DNA of 64,000 nt from Lepeophtheirus salmonis (GCF_016086655.4 NC_052141.2:1178001-1242000); one strand, 5' to 3'; counted from the stretch's first letter, positions 1 to 12,309 are shown. The notes: generated by a model not told the origin, from the letters alone. Translations and numbers: made by a program.

Positions 1-1060
1 TTTACTTTGAAATTGTGGATAATTATTTGATTATATAGTTAATAAATGGTGATACAACAATGATCATAAAAATGTAAGCTTTTCAAGAATAAACCAGTTT
101 CAATTACCCAATTTAGACAATCTATATAAATTTAGAATTGTTGCATAACATCATAGACGAAAAAATCAATGTTTGTGCTTTTGAACTTTTATGTTTCAAG
201 TTATTTGCGTTCAAAAAACTTTGCAAATTTCAAATTATGAATTATTTGAAAAAACATTTTTTTTTGTATGCTGGACATTGAATTAATTAATTTATTTTCA
301 TATATTGTACGAATAAAAATTCAAACGATAAATCATAAAGTATTCTGTCAAATAATTTTTGGCTATATTTGTTATATAGAGAGCAAACACACTCACTATT
401 CCAACCCATGATAGAAAATGACTGTGTTTCCAAGAAAAATTTAAAGTCTGGCCTCTCGAATGACACCACGCCTACCCCTACTACTTTTACAGCTTGATTG
501 CCACGCATGATACAAATGGATGTTATGTTGCCGACCCCTTATGATGATCTTACTTTCTTCATCTTTTTTAATTTTCTTTTGAACTGTTGATTGAATGTGA
601 AGATGTAAGTAAGGAAAACTGCGACAATTGCTCTCATATTGGTACATATAAAAATTAAAGTCTTTCATGTTCTTTGATCTTTTGAAATTACAATGGTTTA
701 AATATTAGAGTAACCTTATAAGCGGATATTTGTTGGAATATGTTCCTTCATAGATGGTAATGAAATTGTTCCTCATGTAGTACTTATGATAGCAACATTC
801 TTATGTGGTGTTTTGATATTTATTTAAATATTTGGATATAACTGTCTAGTAGCAATGCCTCCACCTAATACTTTTACATGCGGATTTGCACCCCGCACAT
901 CAGTAAGAAAGTACCCCCAGATTACCAGCTAAAATGGCTACCGTTAAAAAATTTCTAAAAAGTATTCGGATCATTGTTTAATCGCGTGTTACATCGAAAT
1001 CCAGTGCATTAAATGTATCTATTTTAAATTAACATATAATGGTTATTTTCTAAGGATCAC
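1..1060. other. AT-rich, no recognised feature
   Basis: The sequence is AT-rich, with scattered homopolymer runs. Short open frames occur on the minus strand around 287-668, but they overlap in different frames and carry no motif I recognise. A slightly GC-richer patch lies at about 850-920. I see no promoter, RNA gene or repeat end that I can support. Confidence 0.6.
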
Positions 1061-1079
1061 TCAAAAATATCAGAAGCCA

Positions 1080-1343
1080 ATCATTGAGAACATTTCACAC
1101 TCAATGTATTCTCCGTTAGTCTGAATAACAGGTTCCATTCGAGTCCTGAACTGCACGAAGGCCCTAAAAATTAGAACATCATAGAAATTGAAGTATTCTA
1201 GTACGATGGAGCCGATCAGGAACTTCTTAGTTGTGTGAGAACCTCTGTTGACATTTGACTGAAGGTAGCTCCAGACGTTTTGGAGGTATAACAGGGCAGT
1301 GTCTTCTACTGTCGATCCCCTCTCATCTCTGAGATATCAGTAT
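1080..1343 (-). pseudogene. Tc1/mariner transposase C-terminal relic
   Basis: On the minus strand a frame stays open for about 85 codons, starting just after a TGA near 1343. It ends in the peptide FRTRMEPVIQTNGEYIE, which matches the usual C-terminal end of Tc1/mariner (IS630 superfamily) transposases, where the last residues read like RIEAVIEANGGYIE. The N-terminal helix-turn-helix domains and the D,D,D catalytic core are absent, so the fragment cannot be active. No terminal inverted repeat was found beside it. The open frame without stops suggests moderate rather than ancient decay. The family call rests on this C-terminal motif alone, so the subfamily is uncertain. Confidence 0.65.
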
Positions 1344-1442
1344 TGCAAATATCCAGATTGTCGTTTGCCAAAATCATAACAACAGCGCTTCTACGATTTG
1401 TCTCTGTAACGTAATAGGCTTGAAAACTTCTGTTATTCAATT

Positions 1443-1580
1443 CATGGAGGTTGTTTGGGCTACTGAGCGAAATGTTTATATGTTTATTTCACAACAACAA
1501 CAAAAATTGGATCCATGGAGGGTGTTTGGGCTATTGAGGGAAATGTTTATATGTTTATTTCACAACAACAAAAAAACAAA
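1443..1580. repeat. Two-copy tandem repeat, 71-bp period
   Basis: A unit beginning CATGGAGG starts at 1443 and again at 1514. Both units contain TTTGGGCTA and AATGTTTATATG and end in a CAA-rich tract. The copies differ at only a few positions, so the duplication is fairly recent. An open frame runs through both copies, but the period of 71 is not a multiple of three, so the second copy is read in another frame. I do not think it codes. Confidence 0.8.
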
Positions 1581-1599
1581 ACATTGCGCAATTTTGTCC

Positions 1600-2455
1600 T
1601 GAATTATGCTGGAAAAATCTTGTTATCTGAAACGTGTGATTATGTAGTTAGATTGTTGGATTTTTCCGTATTGCCGGTTAATTTCGAGTCTTTTCCTAAT
1701 GTAGGAGTACTTGCGCATACAAATGATCACCTGTACATCATACATGGAATACATAACCTTTAGTTTCTTAAGCTCTTACTCATCACCAGTGGCTCTGAGA
1801 ACCTATTCAAAAGTAAGGAGCTGGACTCAGTTTTACAAAAATGACGTCATATATTGATCCTGTAAGTTTTGATTGTATTGGTCTTTTACAAAGTGAGATT
1901 GAACCTTTCTTCTGTGGTCCTGTCTCTCATCAGTAAATTTTTTGTGTTACTTAGTTACATTGGCGACGAAGAAATCTAGAGTCTTCCTTGAATGAAAACA
2001 TTATTTAATAAATAAATCGGTCTACCATATGTTCCTACTATAAAGGTCGCTTGTGACAATTTTACTCAGCATACACCATTTCCTCAAAATAAATAGCTCT
2101 ATTTTTTTTATGTTTGCTCATGGCCTATTATCCCTTTCTTTTCCAAATTAATTTGGGAGTGAAAAGAAAATATTAAACAACGGAATCTTTTTGGAATGAC
2201 ATGATATAACACATATAGGAACATTTTAAAATTAAATTTTGAGTTTAAAGCACAAAGCTAGACTGATTCCATATGGGATCATTGAGAACATATCAAAGGA
2301 AATGGTAGTGATTCCATTTGTCATAATTGGGAAAATGCTATGGCAAAATTAAAGGCAAAATAAAACAATTTTTTTTTAGTTCAAATAATACATTGTAAAA
2401 CAGTAAATACCTTTTAATTCCCTTTGTAGAAAGTGTTATATTAATGTTGTACCAT
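1600..2455. other. AT-rich spacer, nothing recognised
   Basis: This stretch lies between the tandem repeat and the piggyBac relic. It may contain more decayed 3' sequence of the piggyBac element (which reads leftward), but I see no conserved residues here. Confidence 0.5.
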
Positions 2456-2461
2456 ATACAT

Positions 2462-3215
2462 GTGGAAAGATTATTACTTTTTGTGGAATGTCATGAAGTA
2501 CAGTTTGTATTCTTTTATGATTACAGGAATAAGAACATCTCTATGTTTTTTCCAGCTACTGACGATCGTTCCTCAGTACATCTTTGATTCTTACCCACAT
2601 AAGCAGATGCAACAGTTGCAGGCTTATTATCATACCATTCGACGACGGTATGTTGTTTTTTGTTTCGGTTCGAATATCACAATTTCTTCTACCATCTTTC
2701 TTTAGCATAGTATCACTTTTCAAACTACAGCCAGGTAATCTATTACTTCTTACTATCCCTGTACCATAAATTTCAATCCCTTTGAGAGCACAGAGTATAC
2801 TCTGAGAGCTTGAAAGCTTGTTTAGTTTGAAGTTTTGAATCTTTGGAAGTTTACTCAACAGCCTTGTGACGATATCTCCACTAATCCCCAACTGTACACT
2901 ATGAGACACTGTGCTTCCTTTTCCTATATATACATATTTCAAAATCGTATAGGATACCACTTTTAAAATTGAACTTATTAGGTATATTTCTCATATTTTG
3001 CTTCAATGAGCTACGTTCCACGAAGGGTATTATCATTTCTTCGATTGAATTACGTTCTTTTGGTTCAATTTTACCAAAGTTAGAGTATAGAGTCAATGAA
3101 TTGTCTAACATTGAAAAGTGTGTTATACTGGTAACCTTCTCTGGTTTCTATATTGTCATTATTGCTTAGATGAAGCAAACTCTCAGTTGTAAAGATCGAT
3201 TACGTGGCAATAAAA
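2462..3215 (-). pseudogene. piggyBac-type (PGBD) transposase relic
   Basis: Read leftward, several frames together show blocks typical of piggyBac (DDE_Tnp_1_7) transposases, which cut and paste at TTAA sites. The blocks in order are: LHLSNNDNI at about 3150-3180; SIEEMIIPFVERSSLKQNMR near 3000-3050, matching the family block around the second catalytic Asp (usually IDEQMVPFKGRSSLKQY, here with Glu); VSHSVQLGISGDIVTRLL near 2880; RSNRLPGCSLKSD near 2740; then, in a shifted frame, VVEWYDNKPATVASAYVG near 2620; and VIIKEYKLYF near 2480. At least three frameshifts separate them. The N-terminus and the cysteine-rich C-terminal domain are missing, and no TTAA-flanked ends were found. The block order makes the family call fairly secure; the copy is dead. 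Confidence 0.85.
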
Positions 3216-3812
3216 ATACAAGGAATCAATGATGATAGTAAATTATTTAGATTTATAATTGGTTTTAAAAGAATTCCCCATACGTATAGTACAAATAGGA
3301 TTTTTCTGAAAATCATTATAAAACACAGAATATTGATATTGAGTGCATGCCTGAAATTTTAGTATCATCTATAGGATGTTTACATTCAATTATAATTAAT
3401 AAATATATCAATATTCTGTATACCTTGTTAGTTATTTGTGGTTGTAAGCAGAGCAGTGTCGAAAACCCCCCTCAAGAACACTTCATGTTCAACTGATTAG
3501 TTACCAGAGAAACATGGCGCACACCTCCCCACAAAACTGATGCAAAACGTCAGTATTACAATGTCATCTACCTATGGGAATGCTTCTTGACCGATCAGAA
3601 TATTCAATACGCCAGAAATCGAATTTGAAGTTGATGATGCCATATAGCATCGTTGCTAAGGAAGGGTTCGTAGCTTAAAATTACTTGTTGATCTTATAAT
3701 AAGTACAAGTAAATACCCGCCTACAAAACATTTAATCAAAATCACTCCTACAGTCCAGTGTCTGATAGAAATGAATCATGTTTTTTTTTGTTTCTTTAAC
3801 TGGTACGATAGA
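3216..3812. other. Spacer, nothing recognised
   Basis: Mixed AT-rich DNA with a slightly GC-richer patch at about 3440-3560. No open frame, repeat end or RNA gene can be supported. Confidence 0.5.
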
Positions 3813-3995
3813 GTTGCACTGATTAAGTAAAAGTAAACATTAGAGTATTACAATTACTCTATCAAAACTAGTATAAGGTCTTTGAAGTTCATATACATTT
3901 AGTATATTTCCTTTTCTAGGAACGACTCAGACGTGAACCTACCCACATTGAGTACAACTGAATTATTTCTCCCTAGCGTATTGTCCATTGAATTG
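3813..3995 (+). repeat. Dispersed repeat N, copy 1
   Basis: This stretch is similar, in the same orientation, to 17845-18030. Shared landmarks in order are GTATTACAATTACTC, a TCTATATCCATAAAAT-like segment, CACATTGAGT and GTTGTCCAT. It is non-coding and of unknown class. Confidence 0.65.
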
Positions 3996-4900
3996 TTGTT
4001 CCATCACAAAAATAATCAGTTTATGGGTGAAATTCCAATTACTGTTTGTAGATAAACAAACCGTCCCAAAAAGCAAACAGGTGTCTCTACATATCTATGT
4101 ATGTAAGGCATTGATTAACACAACATGCAAAACATACTTCGTATTAGCGTTGTAAATTCATTCTAATCTTTTTTCTACCGTGCATAATTTAATTTAATAA
4201 CCTATTCACTTTTTGAAATAAAGAATCAAAATCAATTCGTGACACAAAAAATAAAAACATATTAAAAATCTCCTAATTAATTTAGGAAGGTTTATAAAAG
4301 TAACACCTACTTCAAAATGCATATCGCAGGTGGTGGTTGATTTGATGGAATTATTATAGTGTTTTTATTTTGGTTTGTGAGGGAAACACAAAATCTCATT
4401 GTGTTAATGAGGGATTTGCGTGATTCTACAAGTATAAAAAAAAGGCACATTGCTAGTAAAAAAAATATAAGTTTATAAACATATCAGAAGTTCTTGCTAT
4501 GTTTGCGAAATTATAGAAAAATAAATACAAATTACACACACATGGAACATTCCAATAGATTTTTTTAAGGTAAAGCAAACAATTTGACGACTTTGAAGAA
4601 GAGAAAAACTTACAAATATAATCAATCACAAAAATACAAATCAAACGACAGAGTAACAAAATAAACAAAAGCCGAACATTCCATGTCTTAGGCCTAGTTA
4701 TGTGCAAATGGAGTCATGACTCTGTAAAAAAACATGTCCGAGAAGAAACTAAACAAGTATATTATATGACATACAGGGAACCCTTTTCATATATATTAAA
4801 ATATTTCTCATTACGAATCCATAATATCATCTACTAACAGAGTGGTTAGTAAAATTATTAAAATGTATAAAAGATATTAGTTACAGTAAAAGTATCAAAT
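3996..4900. other. Spacer, nothing recognised
   Basis: AT-rich DNA with short AT-biased open frames (for example the minus strand at 4453-4707) that show no protein family features. Confidence 0.5.
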
Positions 4901-4903
4901 ATA

Positions 4904-5575
4904 TAGACCTGGGAAACTGAAAGTGGAAAGTTAATTAATGTTAATTTTATCATTAAAATAGTAAGGTTTAGTGATTATTTTTTGACATTCTGGTTCAACC
5001 ATCTTATGTATATAAACAAATTAGTATAAACATGTTATCATTTAGTCATGTTGAGAGCACATTTCAGATCTCATAGATGCTGAAGTTGAGATGGCGAGGA
5101 TTATGGACATTGTGAAGTGCTCTAGAGGACTGGTTTTCAAGGAGGCCGAGATAAAGAATAATTGAGAAGACCTTTCCAGGAAATCAGGAAGTAGAGGTCA
5201 CAATTTCAAGAGGTATCAGGAGTTCCTGTCCAGCTTGTACAAGAATATCAAGGAAGATCCTCGCTAATCGATTAATCTATGAAGTGCTCTAGATGACTGG
5301 TTTTCAAGGAGGCCGAGATAAAGAATAATTGAGAAGACCTTTCCAGGAAATCAGGAAGTGGAGGTCACAATTTCAAGAGGTATCAGGAGTTCCTGTCCAA
5401 CTTGTACAAGAATATCAAGGAATAGCCTCCGAAACTTACCTCTGGTTACTAGGACCATCAAGAAGGGAATGTTCTAATATACAAGGACCCCACACCATCT
5501 TCTAACAGAGGTCATAGGGCTAGGAGGCTCAAAAGTCCATGTTTTGCTGCCAAACCCTGTGCTTATGTAATAACA
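4904..5575 (+). pseudogene. Tc1/mariner family C relic, copy 1, with internal duplication
   Basis: The left part (4904-5040) is a non-coding leader, containing TTAATTAATGTTAATTTTA, that is shared with the relics at 33998 and 59100. It is followed by a transposase N-terminal segment reading VARIMDIVKCSRG-LVFK, then EDLSRKSGSRGHN, which matches the first helix-turn-helix and linker of Tc1-like transposases. Stops and frameshifts are frequent. A block of 143 bp (5113-5255) recurs at 5280-5422 with about three differences. Distal sequence to about 5575 resembles the later linker region and ends with CCATGTTTTGCTGCCAAACCC, also found in copy 3. The catalytic domain is not present. All three family C copies stop at about the same place, so this may be an internally deleted subfamily. 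Confidence 0.8.
5113..5422 (+). repeat. 143-bp tandem duplication, 24-bp spacer
   Basis: 5113-5255 and 5280-5422 are nearly identical: about three substitutions, for example AGAGGACTGG against AGATGACTGG. The spacer is 24 bp. The duplication lies inside a dead transposase, so it postdates or accompanied inactivation. Confidence 0.9.
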
Positions 5576-5579
5576 GTAA

Positions 5580-5934
5580 TTTTAAAAAAGAACAGTAATA
5601 ACAGAAACATTTTTTGAACGGAAAGTTAGTTGACGAAAGCAATGGTCAATTAACATCAATTAATCCAGATTTTGTATGGAATAATCCTATACTTTTTTTA
5701 AAACTGAAGAGTCCATCAATACACCAATCATCAGAGGTAAAATACAGTGAGGATACAACAATAAAATACACGAAGCGCCCTCTATGTTGGTAAAGTACTT
5801 ATTTATTACAAATACTATTGGAATATTTTGCTCAACTGCGACTGTGTCAACTTCATCTTTCAACACTTTATATATCTTATTTCCATTTTTTTTTTAATAA
5901 AAGGAATGAGGAGGAATAAAAGAGTGATACTTAG
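5580..5934. other. Spacer, nothing recognised
   Basis: AT-rich DNA between the family C relic and an inverted F copy. No supported feature. Confidence 0.5.
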
Positions 5935-6330
5935 CTTTCATGACGTTGTATAAGATCAGCTGCAAGCAGAAGCCGTTAAATTCCACTCCTCTATACGCTA
6001 ACGCTAAAAGAATATAGGCTTGAACTATTCTGATACGTTATCTATCCTACATTCAACTCCCAGTCCAACAAGGACTTTTACTTATAACTCAAGAAACACT
6101 CAGTGTTACTCCATATATTTCATGAGCACACACACTAATTAATTCTTTATACTTTGAAGTATCCTTCACAGGAGGTAAATAATAATGGAAACCTTTAGAA
6201 AATAAAAAATCATATGTGCGTTGCAACTATACAAAATAGCTCCTGCTTTTCTAGACATATTTTATACAGCTCTGTACATAAGCCTAACACTTTAAAACAA
6301 CGTAGCGAAACGAAGACACCGTGGGCAATA
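5935..6330 (-). repeat. Dispersed repeat F, inverted copy (F9)
   Basis: In minus orientation this copy carries the family F landmarks: TCATGACGTT followed by a CAGCTGCAAG-like segment, then TCAACTCCCAGTCCAACAAGGA and TTATAACTC. Distal sequence (TAGACATATTTTATACA) matches the inverted copy near 10190. The F family is non-coding with no known class; other copies are listed below. Confidence 0.7.
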
Positions 6331-6350
6331 TTTGAAGAAAAGTAATGGTC
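6283..6350 (+). repeat. Short direct repeat M, copy 1
   Basis: The string CTTTAAAACAA..G.AG.GAAACGAAGA..ACGTG (dots mark variable bases) is shared with 9298-9345 in the same orientation. It overlaps the distal part of the F9 copy, so it may belong to one larger repeat. Confidence 0.5.
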
Positions 6351-6684
6351 GTAGCGGTATTATTTTTTGTCCGCTAGTAGCTTTGAAAACGCTTAATTAT
6401 ATACAATCTCTATGAATTCAACCTTTTAATTGAATGATCAATGTAAATTCATTTCACAAGGACGAAAAATTGTACAAATATAAAGGAAAAAGAAAAAAGA
6501 AAAGAAGATATAATGAGGTATTATAAAAAGCGCCATTTTGGATGGAAAAAAGATAATACCACGGTCATGTACAGTGATGCATAAAATTTGTCCTGCCGTT
6601 ATGTATAATTAAAAGAAACAGAAAATAAATTTAGTAATCCTGGCAATTTGAAGCATATCTGCGAGACAATAAACCTAATCTCTT

Positions 6685-6850
6685 TTGAAGTGTATTATAT
6701 CACCTGCAAGCACCTGTCAGAGGAACAAAAAACACAATTACCACTTCGTATCCAGCAAGGACATGTAGGGAGATTTACTACTCCAATGTCGATCTTCAAT
6801 TCTGATCCGATTCCTTCAAGGATTTACAATTATAACTACAAAGCAAACTC
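6685..6850 (-). repeat. Dispersed repeat F, inverted copy (F10)
   Basis: Landmarks AATGTCGATCTTCAATTCTG, TTCAAGGATTTACA and TTATAACT correspond to the middle of family F in reverse orientation and closely match 19180-19225. The open frame over 6648-6887 is a chance frame across this repeat. Confidence 0.6.
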
Positions 6851-7194
6851 TTTCATGGGTTTGCTTTGGTCCTTCCTTTGTAATTAAATGTTCCCTCTTC
6901 AAGATTTAGGTATTAATTATAAAATTTTTTGAAAAATAAACAACCTCATCAGATTGCCAAATGGAAAGTTTTAACTCATTGTCTTATAAGAACTAAGAAC
7001 TATAACTCCTGTATGCCCTCAGTATTAATCTCCGTCTTTCATAATGATTCCCACTAGTTATTAATTTATACAAAGATGTTCTGTCTGCAAGAATTATATT
7101 TTAATGATAACAGTTTTTGAAAATAAAAAAGCCTCTACAGATTGCCAACTATGAATAGTCGCTCATGCAGTCTAAGAAATTTTGTATACATCTC

Positions 7195-7262
7195 TTTTTA
7201 ATGTGTTTTTTATTTTTCACTTTGTTGAAATGTCCGGGTCGCCGGGTCAAAACCGTTCTTAT
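7195..7262 (+). repeat. Family G, left arm of inverted pair
   Basis: TTTGTTGAAATGTCCGGGT and the following GTCAAAACC occur here and, inverted, at 9225-9258. Outward sequence (GTGTTTT...TATTTTTCA) also matches. A solo plus-strand copy lies at 30805-30870. See the matching entry at 9222. Confidence 0.7.
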
Positions 7263-9221
7263 TGGGGAAAAAAATACCAACGGAAAAGTTTCAGTGACTT
7301 CTTCTTTAATTATCTGGAAAACAGTTTAACATACAACTTTTTATATTCTATAATTTTTTAAAGATGATTTAATTTAATATAACATACATTACACTTTTAT
7401 ATGGGCAAAAGTATTTTCCATACGAGTTATAGTGAAAAATATTTTAAGAAAGAAATAATAGATATGGAACGTATTGCGCACCATGTATTTATATATATAT
7501 TTTTTTCTACAAAACATACGACTTTCATGACATATTTTGATTTGGATGAATTGTTAGAATTTTAGAGGGAATAAATAGTTTTAATTATCAAAAAGAATAT
7601 CATTGGTAAAGTGTATGTTTAGAGTGGTTTTTTATATTGATAATAATAATTTACAAAAAAAAAAAAATAGTTTATAACTTTTTTACGATAAAATAAATTA
7701 TATACTCAAATTAGTATTTTCTATTCTATCAAGCACTATTATAGAATTTGCATATTAAGAAATGGTTATTCTTTTTTCATTGTGATATGTCTAATATACT
7801 AAGGTATATATACTAAATCTTAGTTGATTTTTTATCGTTGAGTTTTGGTTTTGTTTTCCCATATTTTTCATTTAAAATAAAATTTCGTTTTTCGTTGTCA
7901 AAATCACTCCACGATCAAACAGAGCCCAACCAACAAGCTCTTCAGATAAATACCATAAATGGTATGAACATTTTGAGATGCTGTTTTTGAAATTAGAATA
8001 TTGATTCCGGAATAATTATTTTATGATTTAATAAAAATTCAAATAATTAAATGGAACATCTGAGGTTGTAGGAGAAGAAATCCATGCTTTCAAATATATT
8101 CCTGCAATAAAAATATAAATATCTCACAATCCTTGCTCCTCTTTAGAAGTTAATTTAAATAAGCAACATTGTATGCAATATGTTACAATACTTTGGATTA
8201 CAACAAGCGTGGTTTATTAGATGGGAGATATAAATTGTATTCCACATTTTGGAGTACCACCCGTAAGTTTTATTGCGAGTTCCAAAAATTATTGATAATT
8301 ATCTCTTGGTAGAAAAATTGATAATTTATTCTCGTATATCTTCAAAGTGGCATTTTATTTAACTATTTACAGTTCCGGCCTCGATATTAGTTTTGTCAAC
8401 CATTTGACACATTTTTTGGAATCTTTTGAAGAGTAGAACCTCAGTAGAAGGGGGATCTTTCATGCCATGCACTAAAAACTGATTTAATTAGTAATTTTAT
8501 AATGTGATGTCTACATGCAAACTGTCATAACTTTTTATCAAGTTTTTCTCTAATAAAACACAAGTTAACGGCTGTTCTACCTGTTTTTGAGCTGGTCGTA
8601 TCAAAACATTTGGAGCTTCTGGAGTAATTAAAGTTTATTTTCCTCTTTTAAAAGTTGATTGATTAGACCCTTGTTACATTCCCTCCTTACTATTTTCGTT
8701 GTATAAATATATTACGAGTAGAGTTCCATACCAAATAGATTTAAATTGTAAATCAAACTACTCCAGATGTGCATATCAGAAATTATGCTTCATGAAAGGC
8801 GCTTTGATATTGAGGACAACTTTGTAGGACCTTAGAATGGGAATAATTTAACATCCTAAATTAAGGACCAATACAATTAAAACAAAGACTTATGTTTTGC
8901 AGATAGTAAAATTGCATAAACATTCCACGCTACAAGTTACATTTGTCATTCCATCAAATTTTTTGCATTATAATTCATTTTATGAATTTTTTTCTTTCAA
9001 AGTAGCATTATTATATCTTTGAGTAAATTATGTCATTTTCAAAAAAATTATAAAACATTCAAAGCTGTATTGTGAACTGTTTTCATGATAATCGAGGAAG
9101 AACTAAACTTTTTTGAACAAATTGGCAATTTTCAAAACTTTGAGATTCCTGATCTACCTCTAAATATTTTTCAATTTCGATTATACCTTGCCTATTGTTT
9201 TTTTTTATTAATAAAATTGGT
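7263..9221. other. Interior of the family G inverted pair, non-coding
   Basis: About 1.96 kb of AT-rich DNA lies between the two G arms. I see no transposase motif in either strand. If the pair is a real element, it is non-autonomous. Confidence 0.45.
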
Positions 9222-9295
9222 TTTTGACACAGGCACCCGGACATTTCAACAAACTGAAAAATATACAAAACACTTTAACCTCTATACCTAAGACT
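9222..9295 (-). repeat. Family G, right arm of inverted pair
   Basis: The reverse complement reads GTTGAAATGTCCGGGT, identical over 16 bases to the left arm at 7224, then GTCAAAA after a short variable stretch. Similarity continues outward to about 60-75 bp. The two open frames at 9083-9291, on opposite strands, are shadows of this repeat. Confidence 0.7.
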
Positions 9296-9608
9296 AAAGC
9301 TTTAAAACAAAGAAGTGAAACGAAGATCACGTGATTAATATTTTTACAAGCTAATAGTTGCAAGATATATAAAGACATTTTACCAATGCAGAAAAGGCTA
9401 AATAACTTAAAAATTAATCAAGTTACAAAATAAACTAAATATTTTTAATAAATAGCTTTGAAAAAAGTTACAAATAAAGATGTATTATTATTAGACAAAT
9501 TCATAATATATATTTTTTTATTTGCCAAATAAGAACTACATATCCATTAGCATAATAATCAGGAGAAATATGCCCTTCTCCATTGAAATAAATATCAGCC
9601 AGATAATC

Positions 9609-9638
9609 TTATTGGTAATATAAACATATTACCAATAA
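9609..9638. repeat. Short perfect hairpin
   Basis: TTATTGGTAATAT and ATATTACCAATAA form 13-bp perfect arms around a 4-base loop (AAAC). Nothing shows that it is transcribed. Confidence 0.8.
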
Positions 9639-9939
9639 TTTACAATTTTCTTTCTCGTAATAATGATTTGACATTTATTTGATGTTTAGATGTGTAATAT
9701 TTACGTGTATAATTCAGAAAAATATAGGCGAAGACTTTATTTTAATATTTTATAATTAAAAAAATAAACACACAACACTTTAAATAAATTTTAACTGCTT
9801 ATATCAACTCTAAAAAAGTTAATTTTTACTGGAAAAAACGTTCACGGCTTAAATAAATAATATAAAATGTATTTATAATACATGTGTCATACATTACAAA
9901 AAAACTACCATGCCCACTTAATCTTGAATTTTTGAGAAA

Positions 9940-10215
9940 TTTATAAGCTGCAAGGAGCTGTGAGAGAAAGGGAATAAACAAAATCCCACCCCATTTATAT
10001 TAAGGACGTATAGGCGGGAATTACTTGGAAGCTGATCCTCAATTCATGAGCACACACGCTATTTATTAAATTAAACTTTGATGTTCTCTCATCTCAAGTA
10101 TTAAATATGAATAAAAACAGCATTGAAAAATGAAAATTCTGATCAAGATTGCCAGCTAAAAAAGCTGTTGCAGCTTTTTTGGATATATTTTATTCACCTC
10201 TGAATTTTCTCAAGT
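9940..10215 (-). repeat. Dispersed repeat F, inverted copy (F11)
   Basis: Landmarks AAGCTGCAAGGAGCTGTGAG, GGGAATAAACAA, GCTGATCCTCAATTC and CATGAGCACACACGC match the reverse of family F. The distal GGATATATTTTATTCA matches copy F9. Confidence 0.7.
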
Positions 10216-10299
10216 TAAAAGGCGTTTTTTGCTACTTTGTGTTTAATCTGCACCTAAGACACAATCAAAGTGAAGAGAATATCTGACAAGTTGATTAAT

Positions 10300-12029
10300 T
10301 ATTTTTTTCCTTCCCCCCTCCCCATCCTCCAAAACCATGAGTATAGTGTGGTAAAGAATAAACTTGTCCTTAATTCCGGCACAAAAATAACAAACGGAAA
10401 GCTAATGGGTGCATCTCTAATTTAAAAAACAAACAAATACACAAATTGAATAAAATAGTAGAAAATATCATTGAAAGGCAGTCAAATGGCTTTGTATAGT
10501 TTCCTTGTTTCATCAACTATTAATGAAGGCTAATCTCTTTCTACTTCAACCTCAATTATTTCTTATGACCTTTAAACTTTTCGGACAAAAAGTTCTAGGT
10601 AACACTAATTTTGAATAACTATCTAATGATACTATAAATATTGCTCACGAATAAAAAATATCAAATGTGACCTTATAAGATGCCTAAACATAATAAGTAA
10701 CCTCAATTTATTGAGCTTACATCTTATGCATTATTTTACCATATTAATAAAATATTTAATCAAATATCCTTGGCTCAGATTTTTCTCTACATATATATTT
10801 ATTCAATAATTAAAATGACATGTATCAAATTTCATTAGCCAAATGCACTAAAACATTAGAAAACCTCCTACTTCATTGAAAGACTAATTAATAATAAAAA
10901 TTATTCAGATATAATGGATTATAAATACATAACTCTGATTCATTGTGAGCTATTGGAATTAATGACTGTTTGATCCATCCTATAAAGAAGTGTGTTAAAT
11001 CTGGGGTCTGCAAAGAGTATTCCAAATCTTATCATGTTTAATCATGATGTAAAATTGGTATAAGGTGAATACTATAAATATATTTAAGAATTTACAAAAC
11101 CTTCAGGGACTTCTGAAGCTGGAAAACATTTGTAGAAAATTGTTATAAATGAACAAACTGTTGAGTCAGTGTTCCAACGCATGAATAAAAACTTGGATAA
11201 GAATTTGAAAAATAATTTTTTAAGCAAGAAATAAATAACTTTTTTAAGACTTATTAAAAACCCTATAAAAATTATTGAACATCGAAAATACTCAACAACC
11301 AGATCAGATACAAAAAAAACATACTAATTTCATATTTGTGATACACGTTATCCGTACTAGGGAAATTTTACATCAACTACTCCAACCAGACAACTTTCCA
11401 CCTGGCCAATTTATAGCTTGGTGCAATTTACAATAGATACATCACTGTTCCAGAATTAAAATATAATATATGTATTTTATATAATTGTTTATACAAATTT
11501 TTAATAATGTCTATTTTCAAATTTATAAAATATTTGATATATAAGTAAATATTGCCTTGATAGAACCCCCAATAATGAAATAAATGGAAAAATGTTTATT
11601 TTTTTTAAGATGAGGTACAAATATCTAGATTCGTGCAATCTTTTTTTTGATCGATTAGGATCCAATAGAATGTTAAATTAAATTTAAAAAAAAAAAAAAA
11701 AATCCATATTTTATTTAAAAGTTAAGCATTAAAATGAAGAAAGAAATTAGGGTCATATTTATAACAAAACAAGACCATAAAGAGATAAAAATGTATTTAA
11801 AGGGTAAACTTATTTATTTCTACTTCAATTTTTACATTATTAGTTAACTATTAGCCATATTTGTGAATTAAAAATAAGGTTTGACTGTAAAAAAAATTAT
11901 TATTAATGCCCCCAAAAAGGCTGTCATCAACAAAACTGACATTTTGTGAAAAAAAAACAACTTATTTCAAACATTTATTTTATCTACTTAATATTTTTAG
12001 CTTGTCAGTTTTTATTTAAGGATTTTAAG
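10300..12029. other. AT-rich spacer, nothing recognised
   Basis: About 1.7 kb of very AT-rich DNA with an A17 run at 11686-11702. No open frame of interest, repeat end or RNA gene can be supported. Confidence 0.55.
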
Positions 12030-12190
12030 GATCAACATCTAATCTACGTGTCTCTATGTCCTGATTCATTTTATTCCCCATCGTCACAGCTGTTTTTAGC
12101 TGATTTAATGTAACATTGTGACAGCTAAGCTGCTCTTTTCCAAAATATTCTTCCAAATTGTCCAGGTTACTATGTTGATATTTTTTTTTT
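12030..12190 (+). repeat. Dispersed repeat F, partial copy (F1)
   Basis: Contains the most conserved F block: CACAGCTGTTTTTAGCTGAT, TTAATGTAACATTGTGACAG, CTAAGCTGCTCTT, then AATATTCTTCCAAATTGTCC. The 5' half of the repeat is missing. It ends at a T-run near 12182. Confidence 0.75.
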
Positions 12191-12309
12191 TTTTTGGGAA
12201 GCCCAAAAGTTCTTTCAATTTACATCACTGCTTAGAACTCCCGACTAGACCCTCATTCCTCTCTTTGTCTTTCTATAATAGTTATTAGTATTGTGTTCTT
12301 TTTTTGGTC

